From NCBI RefSeq assembly GCF_031020795.1, contig NZ_JAVHJP010000002.1, positions 558,001-622,000 of the forward strand: a stretch of 64,000 nt of DNA, written 5' to 3'. The position numbers and the translations under genes are program-made. Of this stretch, positions 41,905-50,174 are shown in pieces. The DNA comes from Hydrogenophaga pseudoflava. GTDB lineage: Bacteria > Pseudomonadota > Gammaproteobacteria > Burkholderiales > Burkholderiaceae_C. The notes below the pieces were generated by a model that was not told the origin of the DNA, made no database searches, and was given only the letters and a program-made list of their open reading frames with translations. Positions within the stretch are counted from its first letter, which is position 1, and each line of letters starts with the position of its first letter.

Positions 41905-43791
41905 TCAGCGCAGCTCGCCTGGCCTGGATGCCGCAAATTCTTCAAACGACTCCACCAGGCTGCGCTCCAGCTCCCGCGGCTGCACCGGCTTGACCAGGTG
42001 GTGGTCGAAGCCGGCGAGCGACGCCGCCTCCTTGTCACTGGCCTGGCCCCAGCCCGAAATGGCCACCAGGTGAATGTGCTCGGTGGTCCGGGAGCGCCGC
42101 AGCCGGCGGGCCACTTCGTAGCCATCGCACTTGGGCATGCCGATGTCCAGCAGGGCGATGTCGGGCAGGGTGTCGACCGCGCAGCGGATCGCCGCTTCCC
42201 CGTCGTGCACCACCTGCACCAGGTGACCCCTGGCGCGCAGGATTTCGGCAAATCCTTCCGCCAGGTCGACGTTGTCGTCCGCGATCAGGATGCGGAGTTG
42301 CCGGATGGGCCGCTCGTCGGCGGCATCGGTCCCGACGTGGTCGGTGTCCTGCGCCTGGAGGCGGGGGAGCCGCACCATGAAGCTCGACCCCTTGCCGGGC
42401 CCGTCGCTCGTCATGGTGACCAGGCCTTCGTGCAGTTCCACGATCTGGCGCGACAGGGTGAGGCCCACGCCCAGGCCCACGTTGCCGCGTTCAAGCGACT
42501 TGTCGGCCTGCTCGAACAGATCGAAGATGCGCGTCTGCATCTCTGGCGCCACGCCGATGCCCGTGTCCTGCACCGTCACCAGCACCGAAGCACCGTCGTT
42601 CTTCACGGTCACATCCACCTGTCCGCCCGGCGGGGTGTAGCGGCAGGCGTTGTTCAGCAGGTTGGAGAACACCTGGGTCAGCCGGACGGCGTCCCCATGC
42701 ACATAAGGCGTTTCATCGGCCGGGTGCAGGTTCATGCCCACGTCCTGCTTTTCCGCCATGGACTGCACGCCTTCGACGGCCGTGGCCACCAGATCGTTCA
42801 TGTCCACCAGCTGGCGGTCCAGCGAGAGCTTGCCCGTGGCCACGCGCGACGCATCGAGCAGGTCGTTGATGAGACGCACCATGTGCTTGAGCTGGCGGTC
42901 CAGGATCACCACCGCCTTGGCGCGCGTTTCTGCCGGGGTCTTGTCCATCTGCAGCAGCGCGACCGCGCTGGTCATGGGCGCCAGCGGGTTGCGCAGCTCG
43001 TGGGCGAGGGTGGCCAGGAATACGTCCTTCAGATGGTCGGCCTTGCGCAGCTCCTGTTCGACACGCCGCCGCGACTCCACCTCCTTTTCGATCTCGGACG
43101 TGCGCGTCTGGCACTCGGACAGCAGGCTGTTGAAGGCCGCCACCAGCAAGGCCACATCGCGGTAATCGGTGTCGGGCGCCCGCAGCGCCCAGTTGTGGCT
43201 GGACGTCACCTCCTGCGCCACCTGGGTCATCTTCTCCAGCGGTGCGGAAATGCGGCGCTGAAGGCTGCCGAAGAAATAGAACGCGACCGCCAGGCTGAGG
43301 CTGCCCAGCGCGATCAGGATGCCGGCAAACACCAGCATGCGCGTCCAGATGTCGTGCCGGGCCGACAGGTGCAGCGTGCCCAGGTACTCGCCGTCCCGCT
43401 CGATCGGGTAAGCGAGTTCCAGTATCGAGCCGCGAAAAGTGGTTTCCAGCTCGTTGTGGATCGCCACGCGGTGCACATCGACCACCGCCCCGGGCCCGCC
43501 GTAGGTCGCGAACAGCCCGCCGTTGGCGTCGTACATGGCCGCCCACTCGATGCGCGGCTGCGATTTCAGCAGGGCCAGATTGGCATGCGCCGCTTTCGCG
43601 TCATCGAACTCCAGCGCCGCCACAGAGGCCTCTGCGAGCAGGGCGGCCTGCGTGCGCAGATCGGCGACCCAGGCCTTGCGGTTCGACCCGAGTTCATGGA
43701 AGAACAGTGCCGCTGCGCTGAGCAGCATCGCGACCGCCGTCGTCTGCATGGCGGCGCGCACCAGCTGCTCGCGCAAGGAGGTCGGTCTCAC
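41905..43791 (-). CDS. Hybrid sensor histidine kinase with receiver
   Basis: The 628-residue protein has an N-terminal helix (ATAVAMLLSAAALFFHEL), a periplasmic sensor of about 110 residues, a second helix (MLVFAGILIALGSLSLAVAF), a HAMP domain, the phosphorylation helix FLATLAHELRNPLAPMT, an ATPase domain (LTQVFSNLLNNACRYTP, DTGIGV) and a receiver (LIADDNVDLAEG, ALLDIGMPKCDGYE, HHLVKPVQP). GTG 43791 overlaps the upstream YfiR-like gene as GTGA, so the two are coupled. YfiR-like partners often control such membrane enzymes from the periplasm. Confidence 0.92.
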   Translation of the reverse strand: MRPTSLREQLVRAAMQTTAVAMLLSAAALFFHELGSNRKAWVADLRTQAALLAEASVAALEFDDAKAAHANLALLKSQPRIEWAAMYDANGGLFATYGGPGAVVDVHRVAIHNELETTFRGSILELAYPIERDGEYLGTLHLSARHDIWTRMLVFAGILIALGSLSLAVAFYFFGSLQRRISAPLEKMTQVAQEVTSSHNWALRAPDTDYRDVALLVAAFNSLLSECQTRTSEIEKEVESRRRVEQELRKADHLKDVFLATLAHELRNPLAPMTSAVALLQMDKTPAETRAKAVVILDRQLKHMVRLINDLLDASRVATGKLSLDRQLVDMNDLVATAVEGVQSMAEKQDVGMNLHPADETPYVHGDAVRLTQVFSNLLNNACRYTPPGGQVDVTVKNDGASVLVTVQDTGIGVAPEMQTRIFDLFEQADKSLERGNVGLGVGLTLSRQIVELHEGLVTMTSDGPGKGSSFMVRLPRLQAQDTDHVGTDAADERPIRQLRILIADDNVDLAEGFAEILRARGHLVQVVHDGEAAIRCAVDTLPDIALLDIGMPKCDGYEVARRLRRSRTTEHIHLVAISGWGQASDKEAASLAGFDHHLVKPVQPRELERSLVESFEEFAASRPGELR

Positions 43792-44486
43792 TTGGGCCTT
43801 TCCACCACGCGGTCGGCGACCACGAGCAGGCGCGAACTGAGTTTGACCCCCGCCACGTCGGCGGCAGGCAGCGATGCTTCAATGCGCACCCCTTCTTCGG
43901 CCAGCGTGAAGCCGATGGTCGCGCCCTGGTCCACGCCGCCAAGGGCGTCGGTGGTGAGCACCGGTGGCCGCTCGCGGGAAGCCGCCTTGGCGTGCGCACG
44001 CACCGCCCAGGCCGCGGCGCTGACGTGAAGCAGGTGCAGGTTCGTCGAAGCGCCCTCGCTGGCAACGAGCTGGCGGACCTCGATCGTGCGCCCATGCACG
44101 GGGCGGCCCGAGACCGCGCGGCTCAGGGCTTCGAACATGTCCTGGGAGCCCATCACCCCCACCACGATCGACGCGGCCGGGTCCGCAAACGCAATGCCTG
44201 GCCACTCGATGTAGCCGATGATCTTGTGCAGATAGTTGGCCAACACCTTGTCTGCACTGGGCAAGCCCGTGGCAGAAAGGTCGCGGCGGGGCCACAGGGT
44301 CAACATTGCGAGGCTGGAGAACAGGACCGACCGCCGGGTCGGTCCGCCCCAGCGGTCCTTCTTGAGGGGCGCTGAGGCCGCATGCGGGTCGGAATCCCCG
44401 CCAGGGCCATGTTGTCGAGTGGATGTCGCGGTCAATGGCCCTCCCAAAAAAAGCGCATTGTGCGCCGGAGTCAAGGCTCCGTTCAA
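43788..44486 (-). CDS. YfiR-like (DUF4154) periplasmic protein
   Basis: The protein (up to 232 residues) carries the YfiR domain: KVLANYLHKIIGYIEWPG, VVGVMGSQDMFEALSRAV, NLHLLHVSAAAWA and GATIGFTLAEEGVRIEASLP. A twin-Arg-like hydrophobic segment (RRSVLFSSLAMLTLW, near residue 50) suggests export. YfiR proteins repress a partner membrane enzyme from the periplasm; here the likely partner is the kinase encoded immediately downstream. The start is uncertain: TTG 44486 gives the longest frame, but has no ribosome-binding site. Confidence 0.8.
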   Translation of the reverse strand: MNGALTPAHNALFLGGPLTATSTRQHGPGGDSDPHAASAPLKKDRWGGPTRRSVLFSSLAMLTLWPRRDLSATGLPSADKVLANYLHKIIGYIEWPGIAFADPAASIVVGVMGSQDMFEALSRAVSGRPVHGRTIEVRQLVASEGASTNLHLLHVSAAAWAVRAHAKAASRERPPVLTTDALGGVDQGATIGFTLAEEGVRIEASLPAADVAGVKLSSRLLVVADRVVERPK

Positions 44487-44539
44487 GCACCACTGTCATG
44501 TCTCGCAATGGCGGCGGACGGCGTCACCACGCGAGGGAT

Positions 44540-45079
44540 TCAGCGCTTGTCGTCGGTGCCGCGCGCCGGGTCGACCGAACCCTTGAGTGCCTGTGCGATG
44601 CGCAGGTGCTCGCGCAGCATCGGCAGGTGTTTGGTGGCGAAGGCCTTCACCTCCGGGTCCCGCGCCTGGCGCGAGGCCTCTTCAAACAGACGGATCGTGC
44701 TTTCATGCGCCTCCACACCCATCTGGCTGATGAAGCGCCGGTCGAAGTCGTTGTCTCCGAGGTTGGCGATGAGCAGTTCCTTGCCCTTCTGCAGCATCGA
44801 AGGCTCCTTCGGCGGTGTGTACTCCTTGGAAGCGGCGAGGGCCTGCAGCTCGGCGCCCATGCCTGCGTGGTCGTCGATGAGGCGCTGCGCATAGTCGCGC
44901 ACCCGCGGGTCACGGGCCTTGGTCTGGGCCAGGCGACTGGCCGACTGTTCGGCCAGGCCGTTCTGTGCCGCCTGCTCCAGGAACTCCTGATCGCCTTCGG
45001 CCAGCTTGTCGGCAAAGGCGGTGCCACTGAACACCAGGGCCAGCGCCAGGGCGGCGCATCTGAGGATCTGAGCTTTCAC
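44540..45079 (-). CDS. DUF4142 periplasmic protein
   Basis: The 179-residue protein has a signal peptide (CAALALALVFSGTAFA) and a mature four-helix DUF4142 domain, ferritin-like in shape: FLEQAAQNGLAEQSASRLA, VRDYAQRLIDDHAGMGAEL, EAHESTIRLFEEAS, and KHLPMLREHLRIAQAL. Members are periplasmic, and some affect stress survival; no metal site is established. GTG 45079 is preceded by AAGGAG at a suitable distance. A sigma-54-type promoter lies 61 bases upstream, so this gene belongs to the regulon though it sits among the kinases. Confidence 0.88.
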   Translation of the reverse strand: MKAQILRCAALALALVFSGTAFADKLAEGDQEFLEQAAQNGLAEQSASRLAQTKARDPRVRDYAQRLIDDHAGMGAELQALAASKEYTPPKEPSMLQKGKELLIANLGDNDFDRRFISQMGVEAHESTIRLFEEASRQARDPEVKAFATKHLPMLREHLRIAQALKGSVDPARGTDDKR

Positions 45080-45139
45080 GGGAACACTCCTTGAATCGTT
45101 GGAACAGAGGGATTGCCCTCAGAGGGCGCACGACAGGTG

Positions 45140-45153
45140 GCAAACCACATGCC
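45140..45153 (-). promoter_or_regulatory. Predicted sigma-54 promoter for DUF4142 gene
   Basis: GGCATGTGGTTTGC on the minus strand; predicted start near 45128, a 49-base leader. Confidence 0.7.
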
Positions 45154-45206
45154 CGGCTGTTCCGGGTGCGGTCGGCTGGCGCCACAGGCCGCCACTGTCC
45201 GGAGCG

Positions 45207-46754
45207 CTACGTCAGGAGCTGCAGGAGCCGCGTCAGTTGCTGAAAGTCCGCCGGCTTGATCAGATGGTGTTCAAAGCCGGAACTGAGGATGCGCTCCCTG
45301 TCGGCGGCCTGGCCCCATCCTGTCAGCGCCACCAGCACCACCGACGAGAAGGCCTCGACGGAACGGATGCGGGCGGCCAGCTCGTAGCCATCCATGTCCG
45401 GCATGCCGATGTCGATGAAGGCGATCGAAGGAAGGGCCGTCGCCATGTGGTCCAGCGCCACCTTGCCCCCGTAGGCCACCGACACCTCCGCCCCCATCGC
45501 GGCGAACAGCTGCCCCAGGGAATCCGCGGCATCGCGGTTGTCGTCCACCACCAGGATCCGGTGGCCCTGGCCGACGTTGAATTCGTCGGCGGTAGATGAG
45601 GGTGTGTTCGCAAGGACCGGTGCCGGTATCAGGGGCAGCTCCACCGTCACCGTCGTGCCCGCGTCCACACCCGGGCTGCTCACGCCGACCCGGCCGCCAT
45701 GCAGCTCCACGAGGCCGCGCGCCAGCGTCAGGCCGACGCCCAGCCCGGCCTGTTCCCCTCGCGCGTTGCCGCGGATCTGCACGAACATCCCGAACACGGC
45801 CTCGAGCATGTCCTGGGGGATTCCGATACCCGAGTCGGTGATCTCGACCCGCACGAACCGGTCGTCCGAGTGCATCGAGACACGGATGTGTCCCTCCGGA
45901 GGGGTGAATTTCGACGCATTGTTCAGGAGGTTGGTGATCACCTGGGTCAGGCGCACCGCATCGCCCTGCACGTGGCAGGGCGTCGGCGGGAGGTCCAGGA
46001 ACAGCGTCTGGTTCGAGGCCGCGAACAGGGGGCGGCAGACCTCGACCGCGTCGCGCACCACGCCATCGAGTGCAATGGTGGCCGTGCGCAGCGTGATCTT
46101 GCCCTGGCTGATGCGGGACACCTCCATCAGGTCGTCGATGAGGCGGACCATGTGGGTGACCTGCCGGTCCATCATCGCGTACAGCCCCCGCAGCTTCTCC
46201 GGCTCCACCTGTTGCGAAGACACGATGGTCAAGGCCGTGCGCACGGGGGCGAGCGGGTTGCGCAGCTCATGCGCCAGCGTGGCGAGGAACTCGGTCTTGC
46301 GCTGATCCGCCTCGCGCAGACCGTCCAGCGTGGAGCGCAGCTGGTACTGGCGCCTGCGTGCGGCCAGGGCCGACCGCACCGTGCTCACGAAGGTCGAGAC
46401 CCGCATCGGCCTCTCGAGAACGGTCACGTTGCCCAGCCGTTCGATCGCCTGGGTGATGGCCTGCGACTCCAGGTCCGAACGGGCCGCGATGACCACCGGC
46501 AGGTCGGACCAGGGGGGTTGCGACTGCAACCACGACAGCACCGGCCCAAAGCCCGGGTCGTCGAGCAGCTCCTCCGCGATGACCATGGTGCCGACGCCCC
46601 TGGACATTTCCGTCGCCAGCGACGCGGCATCGGAACACGCCAGCGCGGTGATGCCCGAGCGGGCGAGCAGGGGGACCACGATGGCCGTGTCCTTCTCAGT
46701 CACCAGCTTGAGCAGCACGCGCAACTCGTCCGCGTGCGGGGGCCTTCTGTTCAT
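45207..46754 (-). CDS. Soluble hybrid histidine kinase with pseudo-receiver
   Basis: The 515-residue protein has no membrane segment. Residues 1-125 look like a receiver fold in which the phospho-acceptor position is not Asp (VGTMVIAEELLDD), so it is probably a pseudo-receiver. Then come the phosphorylation helix FLATLAHELRNPLAPVRT, an ATPase domain (LTQVITNLLNNASKFTP, DSGIGIPQD) and a true C-terminal receiver (LVVDDNRDAADS, AFIDIGMPDMDGYE, HHLIKPADF). ATG overlaps the stop of the KaiC-like gene by 4 bases (46751-46754), so it is coupled to it. Confidence 0.92.
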   Translation of the reverse strand: MNRRPPHADELRVLLKLVTEKDTAIVVPLLARSGITALACSDAASLATEMSRGVGTMVIAEELLDDPGFGPVLSWLQSQPPWSDLPVVIAARSDLESQAITQAIERLGNVTVLERPMRVSTFVSTVRSALAARRRQYQLRSTLDGLREADQRKTEFLATLAHELRNPLAPVRTALTIVSSQQVEPEKLRGLYAMMDRQVTHMVRLIDDLMEVSRISQGKITLRTATIALDGVVRDAVEVCRPLFAASNQTLFLDLPPTPCHVQGDAVRLTQVITNLLNNASKFTPPEGHIRVSMHSDDRFVRVEITDSGIGIPQDMLEAVFGMFVQIRGNARGEQAGLGVGLTLARGLVELHGGRVGVSSPGVDAGTTVTVELPLIPAPVLANTPSSTADEFNVGQGHRILVVDDNRDAADSLGQLFAAMGAEVSVAYGGKVALDHMATALPSIAFIDIGMPDMDGYELAARIRSVEAFSSVVLVALTGWGQAADRERILSSGFEHHLIKPADFQQLTRLLQLLT

Positions 46755-48265
46755 GAGCTGCCCGGGTTCCCGGGACCGGGGGCCGAGCCCCCCAGCGAGA
46801 CGGGCACGCCGCTGAGCACCCCATGAAACTGCCGCAACGGCGGCCCCAGGGCGATGCCATGGCCGGTCATGCGGAAGCTGCGGATGCTGCGCTCGTGTTG
46901 ACCACCGCGTTTCTTCATCACGGAGATGGCCTGTCGCACCTCGCCTTCCGCCTCGAAGTAGCGCAGCAGCACCACCGTGTCGGCGAGGTAGCTGGCGTCC
47001 AGCGGCGTGTCCATCTGCAGGCCGAAGATGCCATGCTGGGCGCCGATCAGAATGGTGGCCACACCCGAACGGCCGAGGTAGGTCAGCAGCTCGTGCAGCT
47101 GCACGATCAGGAACCGGTCTTCGGGCATGGCGTTCAGGTAACCGTTTAGACTGTCGATCACCAGCACCTTCGCCTGGTATTCGCTGACGGCCCTGCGGAT
47201 CTCGTGCACGAATTCCCCTGGGGACAGCTGGGCGGGATCGACCTGACACACCCTGATGCGACCTGCCTCCATGTGCCCGGACAAGGGCATGCCCATGCCT
47301 TCGGTGCGGGTGCGCATGGTGGCGATGCTTTCATCGAACAGGAACAGTGCCGCGCATTCGCCCCGGTCCGCCGCGGCCAGCGCAAACTGCATCGCGACCG
47401 TTGATTTCCCGGTGCCCGGTGCGCCCACCAGCAGCGTGCTCGAACCCCGTCGAAGCCCTCCGCCGAGCAGATCGTCCAGGTCTTTCACACCACTGCTCAG
47501 GTGCTCCTGGTCGTCCACATGCGTGTGCTCGGTCGCGACCAGGCGCGGGAAGACAAGAAACCCGCCCCGTGCAATCCGGTAGTCGTGGTAGCCGCCGCGA
47601 AACAGCTTGCCGCGGAACTTGAGGACGATGAGCCGCCGCCGCGAATCACCAAAGGCCGGCGTGTTGTGCTCCAGATGAAGCACCCCGTGGGCGATGCTCT
47701 GGACCTGGAGGTCGCGCTCGGGCGCCGTCATGTCGTCCAGCAACAGCACCGTGCAGCTGCGCCGCGAGAAGAACTGTTTGAACGCCAGGATCTGTCGGCG
47801 GTACCGCAACGAGTTGCCCGCCAGCAGCCTCAGCTCCGAGAGCGAATCGAAGACCACGCGGCTCGGGTCCACCCGTTCGACATCGGCCAGGATGCGAAGC
47901 GAGGCTTCACCGAGTTCAACCTCGGAGGGATGGAACAGGGTGTTCAGCTCATCGGGCAGGAACTGATCGACCGACGGGAGCATTTCCCGCGCCTCGATGC
48001 CACTCAGGTCCCAGCCATGCGAGGCCGCGACGCCCTGGAGCTCCGTCTCCGTTTCCGACAGCGTGACATACAGCACGCGTTCACCCAGGCGCACACCTTC
48101 CATGAGGTACTGCAGCGCGATCGTGGTCTTTCCGGTGCCGGGGCTGCCTTCCACCAGATACAGCCGACCCTTGGTGAGTCCGCCGCCCAGGACATCGTCC
48201 AGGCCGGGAACGCCTGTCTGGATCAGGTCATGGGGTGGGTCCGAGGGGAGGGGGGCCTTGGGCAT
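46751..48265 (-). CDS. KaiC-like double-domain ATPase
   Basis: The 504-residue protein has two RecA/KaiC domains, each with a Walker A: GSPGTGKTT near residue 37 and GAPGTGKST near 285, and Walker B segments VVFDSLSEL and VLVIDSLNGYL. This is the layout of cyanobacterial KaiC, here without kaiA or kaiB in view. In non-cyanobacterial bacteria KaiC-like proteins often pair with histidine kinases and affect stress resistance instead of timing. The start at ATG 48265 (MPKAPLPSD) begins conserved sequence; it has no clear ribosome-binding site. The downstream kinase is translationally coupled. Confidence 0.93.
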   Translation of the reverse strand: MPKAPLPSDPPHDLIQTGVPGLDDVLGGGLTKGRLYLVEGSPGTGKTTIALQYLMEGVRLGERVLYVTLSETETELQGVAASHGWDLSGIEAREMLPSVDQFLPDELNTLFHPSEVELGEASLRILADVERVDPSRVVFDSLSELRLLAGNSLRYRRQILAFKQFFSRRSCTVLLLDDMTAPERDLQVQSIAHGVLHLEHNTPAFGDSRRRLIVLKFRGKLFRGGYHDYRIARGGFLVFPRLVATEHTHVDDQEHLSSGVKDLDDLLGGGLRRGSSTLLVGAPGTGKSTVAMQFALAAADRGECAALFLFDESIATMRTRTEGMGMPLSGHMEAGRIRVCQVDPAQLSPGEFVHEIRRAVSEYQAKVLVIDSLNGYLNAMPEDRFLIVQLHELLTYLGRSGVATILIGAQHGIFGLQMDTPLDASYLADTVVLLRYFEAEGEVRQAISVMKKRGGQHERSIRSFRMTGHGIALGPPLRQFHGVLSGVPVSLGGSAPGPGNPGSS

Positions 48266-48464
48266 GGTGTTCAGGAAGTCGGTGGGCGCCCCAACTGGAA
48301 ACCTGCGGGCCCGGAAGAAACGATTCCAGTGCCGACGACCTGACGGTCTCGTTCGGGTCTCGGGCACTGAACCTCCACCATGCACCAGCGAACTGCCCGC
48401 GTCGGTGCGATGGCGAACAGAACGCTCGCTATTGGAAGCGCTGCCGCCCATGCCTGCAACCGCC

Positions 48465-48502
48465 AAAGAAAAAACCGCTTAGGCCTTGCGACCTAAGCGG
48501 TT
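48465..48502 (-). terminator. Terminator of tRNA-Asn
   Basis: Read on the minus strand, an 11-bp stem (48492-48502 with 48473-48483, AACCGCTTAGG arm) with an 8-base loop is followed by TTTTTTCTTT. It lies 9 bases beyond the tRNA 3' end. Confidence 0.88.
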
Positions 48503-48511
48503 GGTGTTTTC

Positions 48512-48587
48512 TGGCTCCCCGACCTGGACTCGAACCAGGGACCTGCGGATTAACAGTCCGTCGCTCTACCGACTGAGCTATCAGGGA
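48512..48587 (-). tRNA. tRNA-Asn (GTT)
   Basis: The 76-base minus-strand sequence folds as a cloverleaf with D arm GCTCAGTCGGTAGAGC, anticodon loop CTGTTAA (anticodon GTT), T arm GGTTCGAGTCC and an encoded CCA at 48512-48514. It has its own promoter and terminator and lies at the junction of the accessory and core parts of the window. Confidence 0.97.
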
Positions 48588-48597
48588 ACAGCCTCAA

Positions 48598-48627
48598 ATT
48601 ATAGTGTGCTTTTTTGCTTTTCCGGAA
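48598..48627 (-). promoter_or_regulatory. Sigma-70-type promoter of tRNA-Asn
   Basis: A perfect -10 box TATAAT lies on the minus strand at 48603-48598. A weak -35 (TTCCGG) is 18 bases upstream. Confidence 0.6.
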
Positions 48628-48654
48628 GCCCGGTCACGGAATCTTCAAAAAAAG

Positions 48655-49719
48655 TCAGCCGCCTGCGTTGTCGGGGGCGACAGGCGCCACGCCCAGCAGG
48701 CGGTGCAGGCGCGAGCTGGAGGTGGTGTATTCCAGCTGGACCGGTTTTCCGGAAGCCACGCGAGACGCCGCAGCGTAGGCCGCCAGCACGCACTCATGGA
48801 AGCCGCAGACGATGAGCTTTCTCTTCCCGGGGTAGGTGTTGATGTCACCCACGGCGAAGATACCGGGCTCGCTGGTGGAAAAGGTCTCAGTGTCGACCAC
48901 CAGCTGTTTGCGCTCCAGCGCGAGCCCCCACTGGGTGATCGCGCCCAGACGCGGAGACAGCCCCTGCATCACATACACGCTGTCCACGTCCAGACGCTCG
49001 GTGTCGCCCTCGGCGCGCAACACGTTCACCGTGCTCAGGCGCCCTGCATCCGATTCGACGGCCGTGGCCTGCCCGATCAGCAGCCGCATCCGGCGCTGGG
49101 CACACAGCGCACGCATCTGCGTCTCCAGTTCCGATCCGGCCTGGAACACGTCGCGGCGGTGCATCAGCGTCACATCGACACCGCCTTGCTGCACCAGCGC
49201 CAGGGCCCACCGCAAGGCGCTGTCGGTATCGCCCACGACCAGCACCCGGCGGCCGGTTTCCTGCTCGGGGGAACGAGGGAAGAAGAAGAGCTGGGAGCCC
49301 TCGAAACCGTCGAGGCCCTCCAGCTTGAGGCGGCGCGGCTCAAAGGCACCAACACCCGCGGCGATGAACACCGTTCGGGTCAGCAGCGAGGTGTGTTGCG
49401 AGGTCGTCAGCAGAAAGCGGTCGTTGCCCTGTCGTTCGACACGGGAGACCGTCTGGCCCAAGTGAAAGGAGGGAGCGAAAGGCCGGACCTGCTGCAGCAG
49501 CGCATCGGTCAACTCCTGGCCGGTGCACACGGGAACCGCAGGGATGTCGTAGATCGGCTTGTCTGGATACAGCTCTGCCGGCTGGCCGCCAGGGTGGGGC
49601 AGCGCGTCGACGATGTGGGTCCGAAGTTCAAGCAGACCCAGCTGGAAGGCCTGGAACAGGCCCACCGGACCGGCGCCGATGATGACTGCGTCGGTTTCGA
49701 TCACATCACCGGTCGCCAT
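48655..49719 (-). CDS. Ferredoxin--NADP reductase, thioredoxin-reductase-like
   Basis: The 354-residue flavoprotein has the FAD site AVIIGAGPVGLFQAFQLG, PHPGGQPAELYPDKPIYDIP, the NADPH site RVLVVGDTDSALRWALAL, and the C-terminal FAD-binding GIFAVGDINTYPGKRKL. It lacks the CxxC redox pair of thioredoxin reductase, as expected for type 2 ferredoxin-NADP reductase. It probably serves the ferredoxin encoded directly upstream (stop at 49731, 11 bases from ATG 49719). A plant-type reductase is also present at 58797. Confidence 0.92.
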   Translation of the reverse strand: MATGDVIETDAVIIGAGPVGLFQAFQLGLLELRTHIVDALPHPGGQPAELYPDKPIYDIPAVPVCTGQELTDALLQQVRPFAPSFHLGQTVSRVERQGNDRFLLTTSQHTSLLTRTVFIAAGVGAFEPRRLKLEGLDGFEGSQLFFFPRSPEQETGRRVLVVGDTDSALRWALALVQQGGVDVTLMHRRDVFQAGSELETQMRALCAQRRMRLLIGQATAVESDAGRLSTVNVLRAEGDTERLDVDSVYVMQGLSPRLGAITQWGLALERKQLVVDTETFSTSEPGIFAVGDINTYPGKRKLIVCGFHECVLAAYAAASRVASGKPVQLEYTTSSSRLHRLLGVAPVAPDNAGG

Positions 49720-49730
49720 GTCTCCGGGTT

Positions 49731-50060
49731 TCAGCGAACGAGTTCGGACAGCTTGCCGGTGCGGTCTTTCCACTCGTCGTGGTCGGGCAGCGGGTCCTTG
49801 CGCTTGGTGATGCTCTTCCAGTTCGGCAGCTTGGCCAGCTCGGCATTCAGTGCCGTCATGTGCACCTGGTCCTTGGGCAGATCTTCTTCAGCAAAGATGG
49901 CGCTGACCGGGCACTCGGGGATGCAGACCGCACAGTCGATGCACTCATCCGGATCGATGGTCAGGAAGTTCGGGCCTTCGCGGAAGCAGTCGACAGGGCA
50001 GACGTCGACGCAATCGGTGTATTTGCAGCGGATGCAGGCTTCGGTGACGACGTGGGTCAT
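49731..50060 (-). CDS. fdxA: 7Fe-8S ferredoxin FdxA
   Basis: The 109-residue ferredoxin begins with [18 protein letters not shown], and has [16 protein letters not shown] in the second cluster region, giving one [3Fe-4S] and one [4Fe-4S] cluster. The C-terminal 45-residue extension is the usual one for this type. It carries electrons in the cytoplasm. It lies upstream of the ferredoxin-NADP reductase on the same strand. Confidence 0.95.
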   Translation of the reverse strand: MTHVVTEACIRCKYTDCVDVCPVDCFREGPNFLTIDPDECIDCAVCIPECPVSAIFAEEDLPKDQVHMTALNAELAKLPNWKSITKRKDPLPDHDEWKDRTGKLSELVR

Positions 50061-50174
50061 GGTGTGGGAGAAAAATCGATCAAACCAGTGATTTTAGGCG
50101 GTGCAGGAGGGTAAGGCCTGGGGATGCCCTTGGCCTTGATATTGGTTAAACGCCGCCTGCGCCGGGCGCGCGTC

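Noticed and set aside
48320..48333. Minus-strand GGCACTGGAATCGT before the KaiC-like gene as a sigma-54 promoter
   Set aside because: The -24 half is good, but the -12 lacks the invariant GC, so it fails the rule.
48512..48587. tRNA-Asn as an attachment site for an integrated element
   Set aside because: No integrase, no direct repeat of the tRNA 3' end and no compositional break were found nearby.
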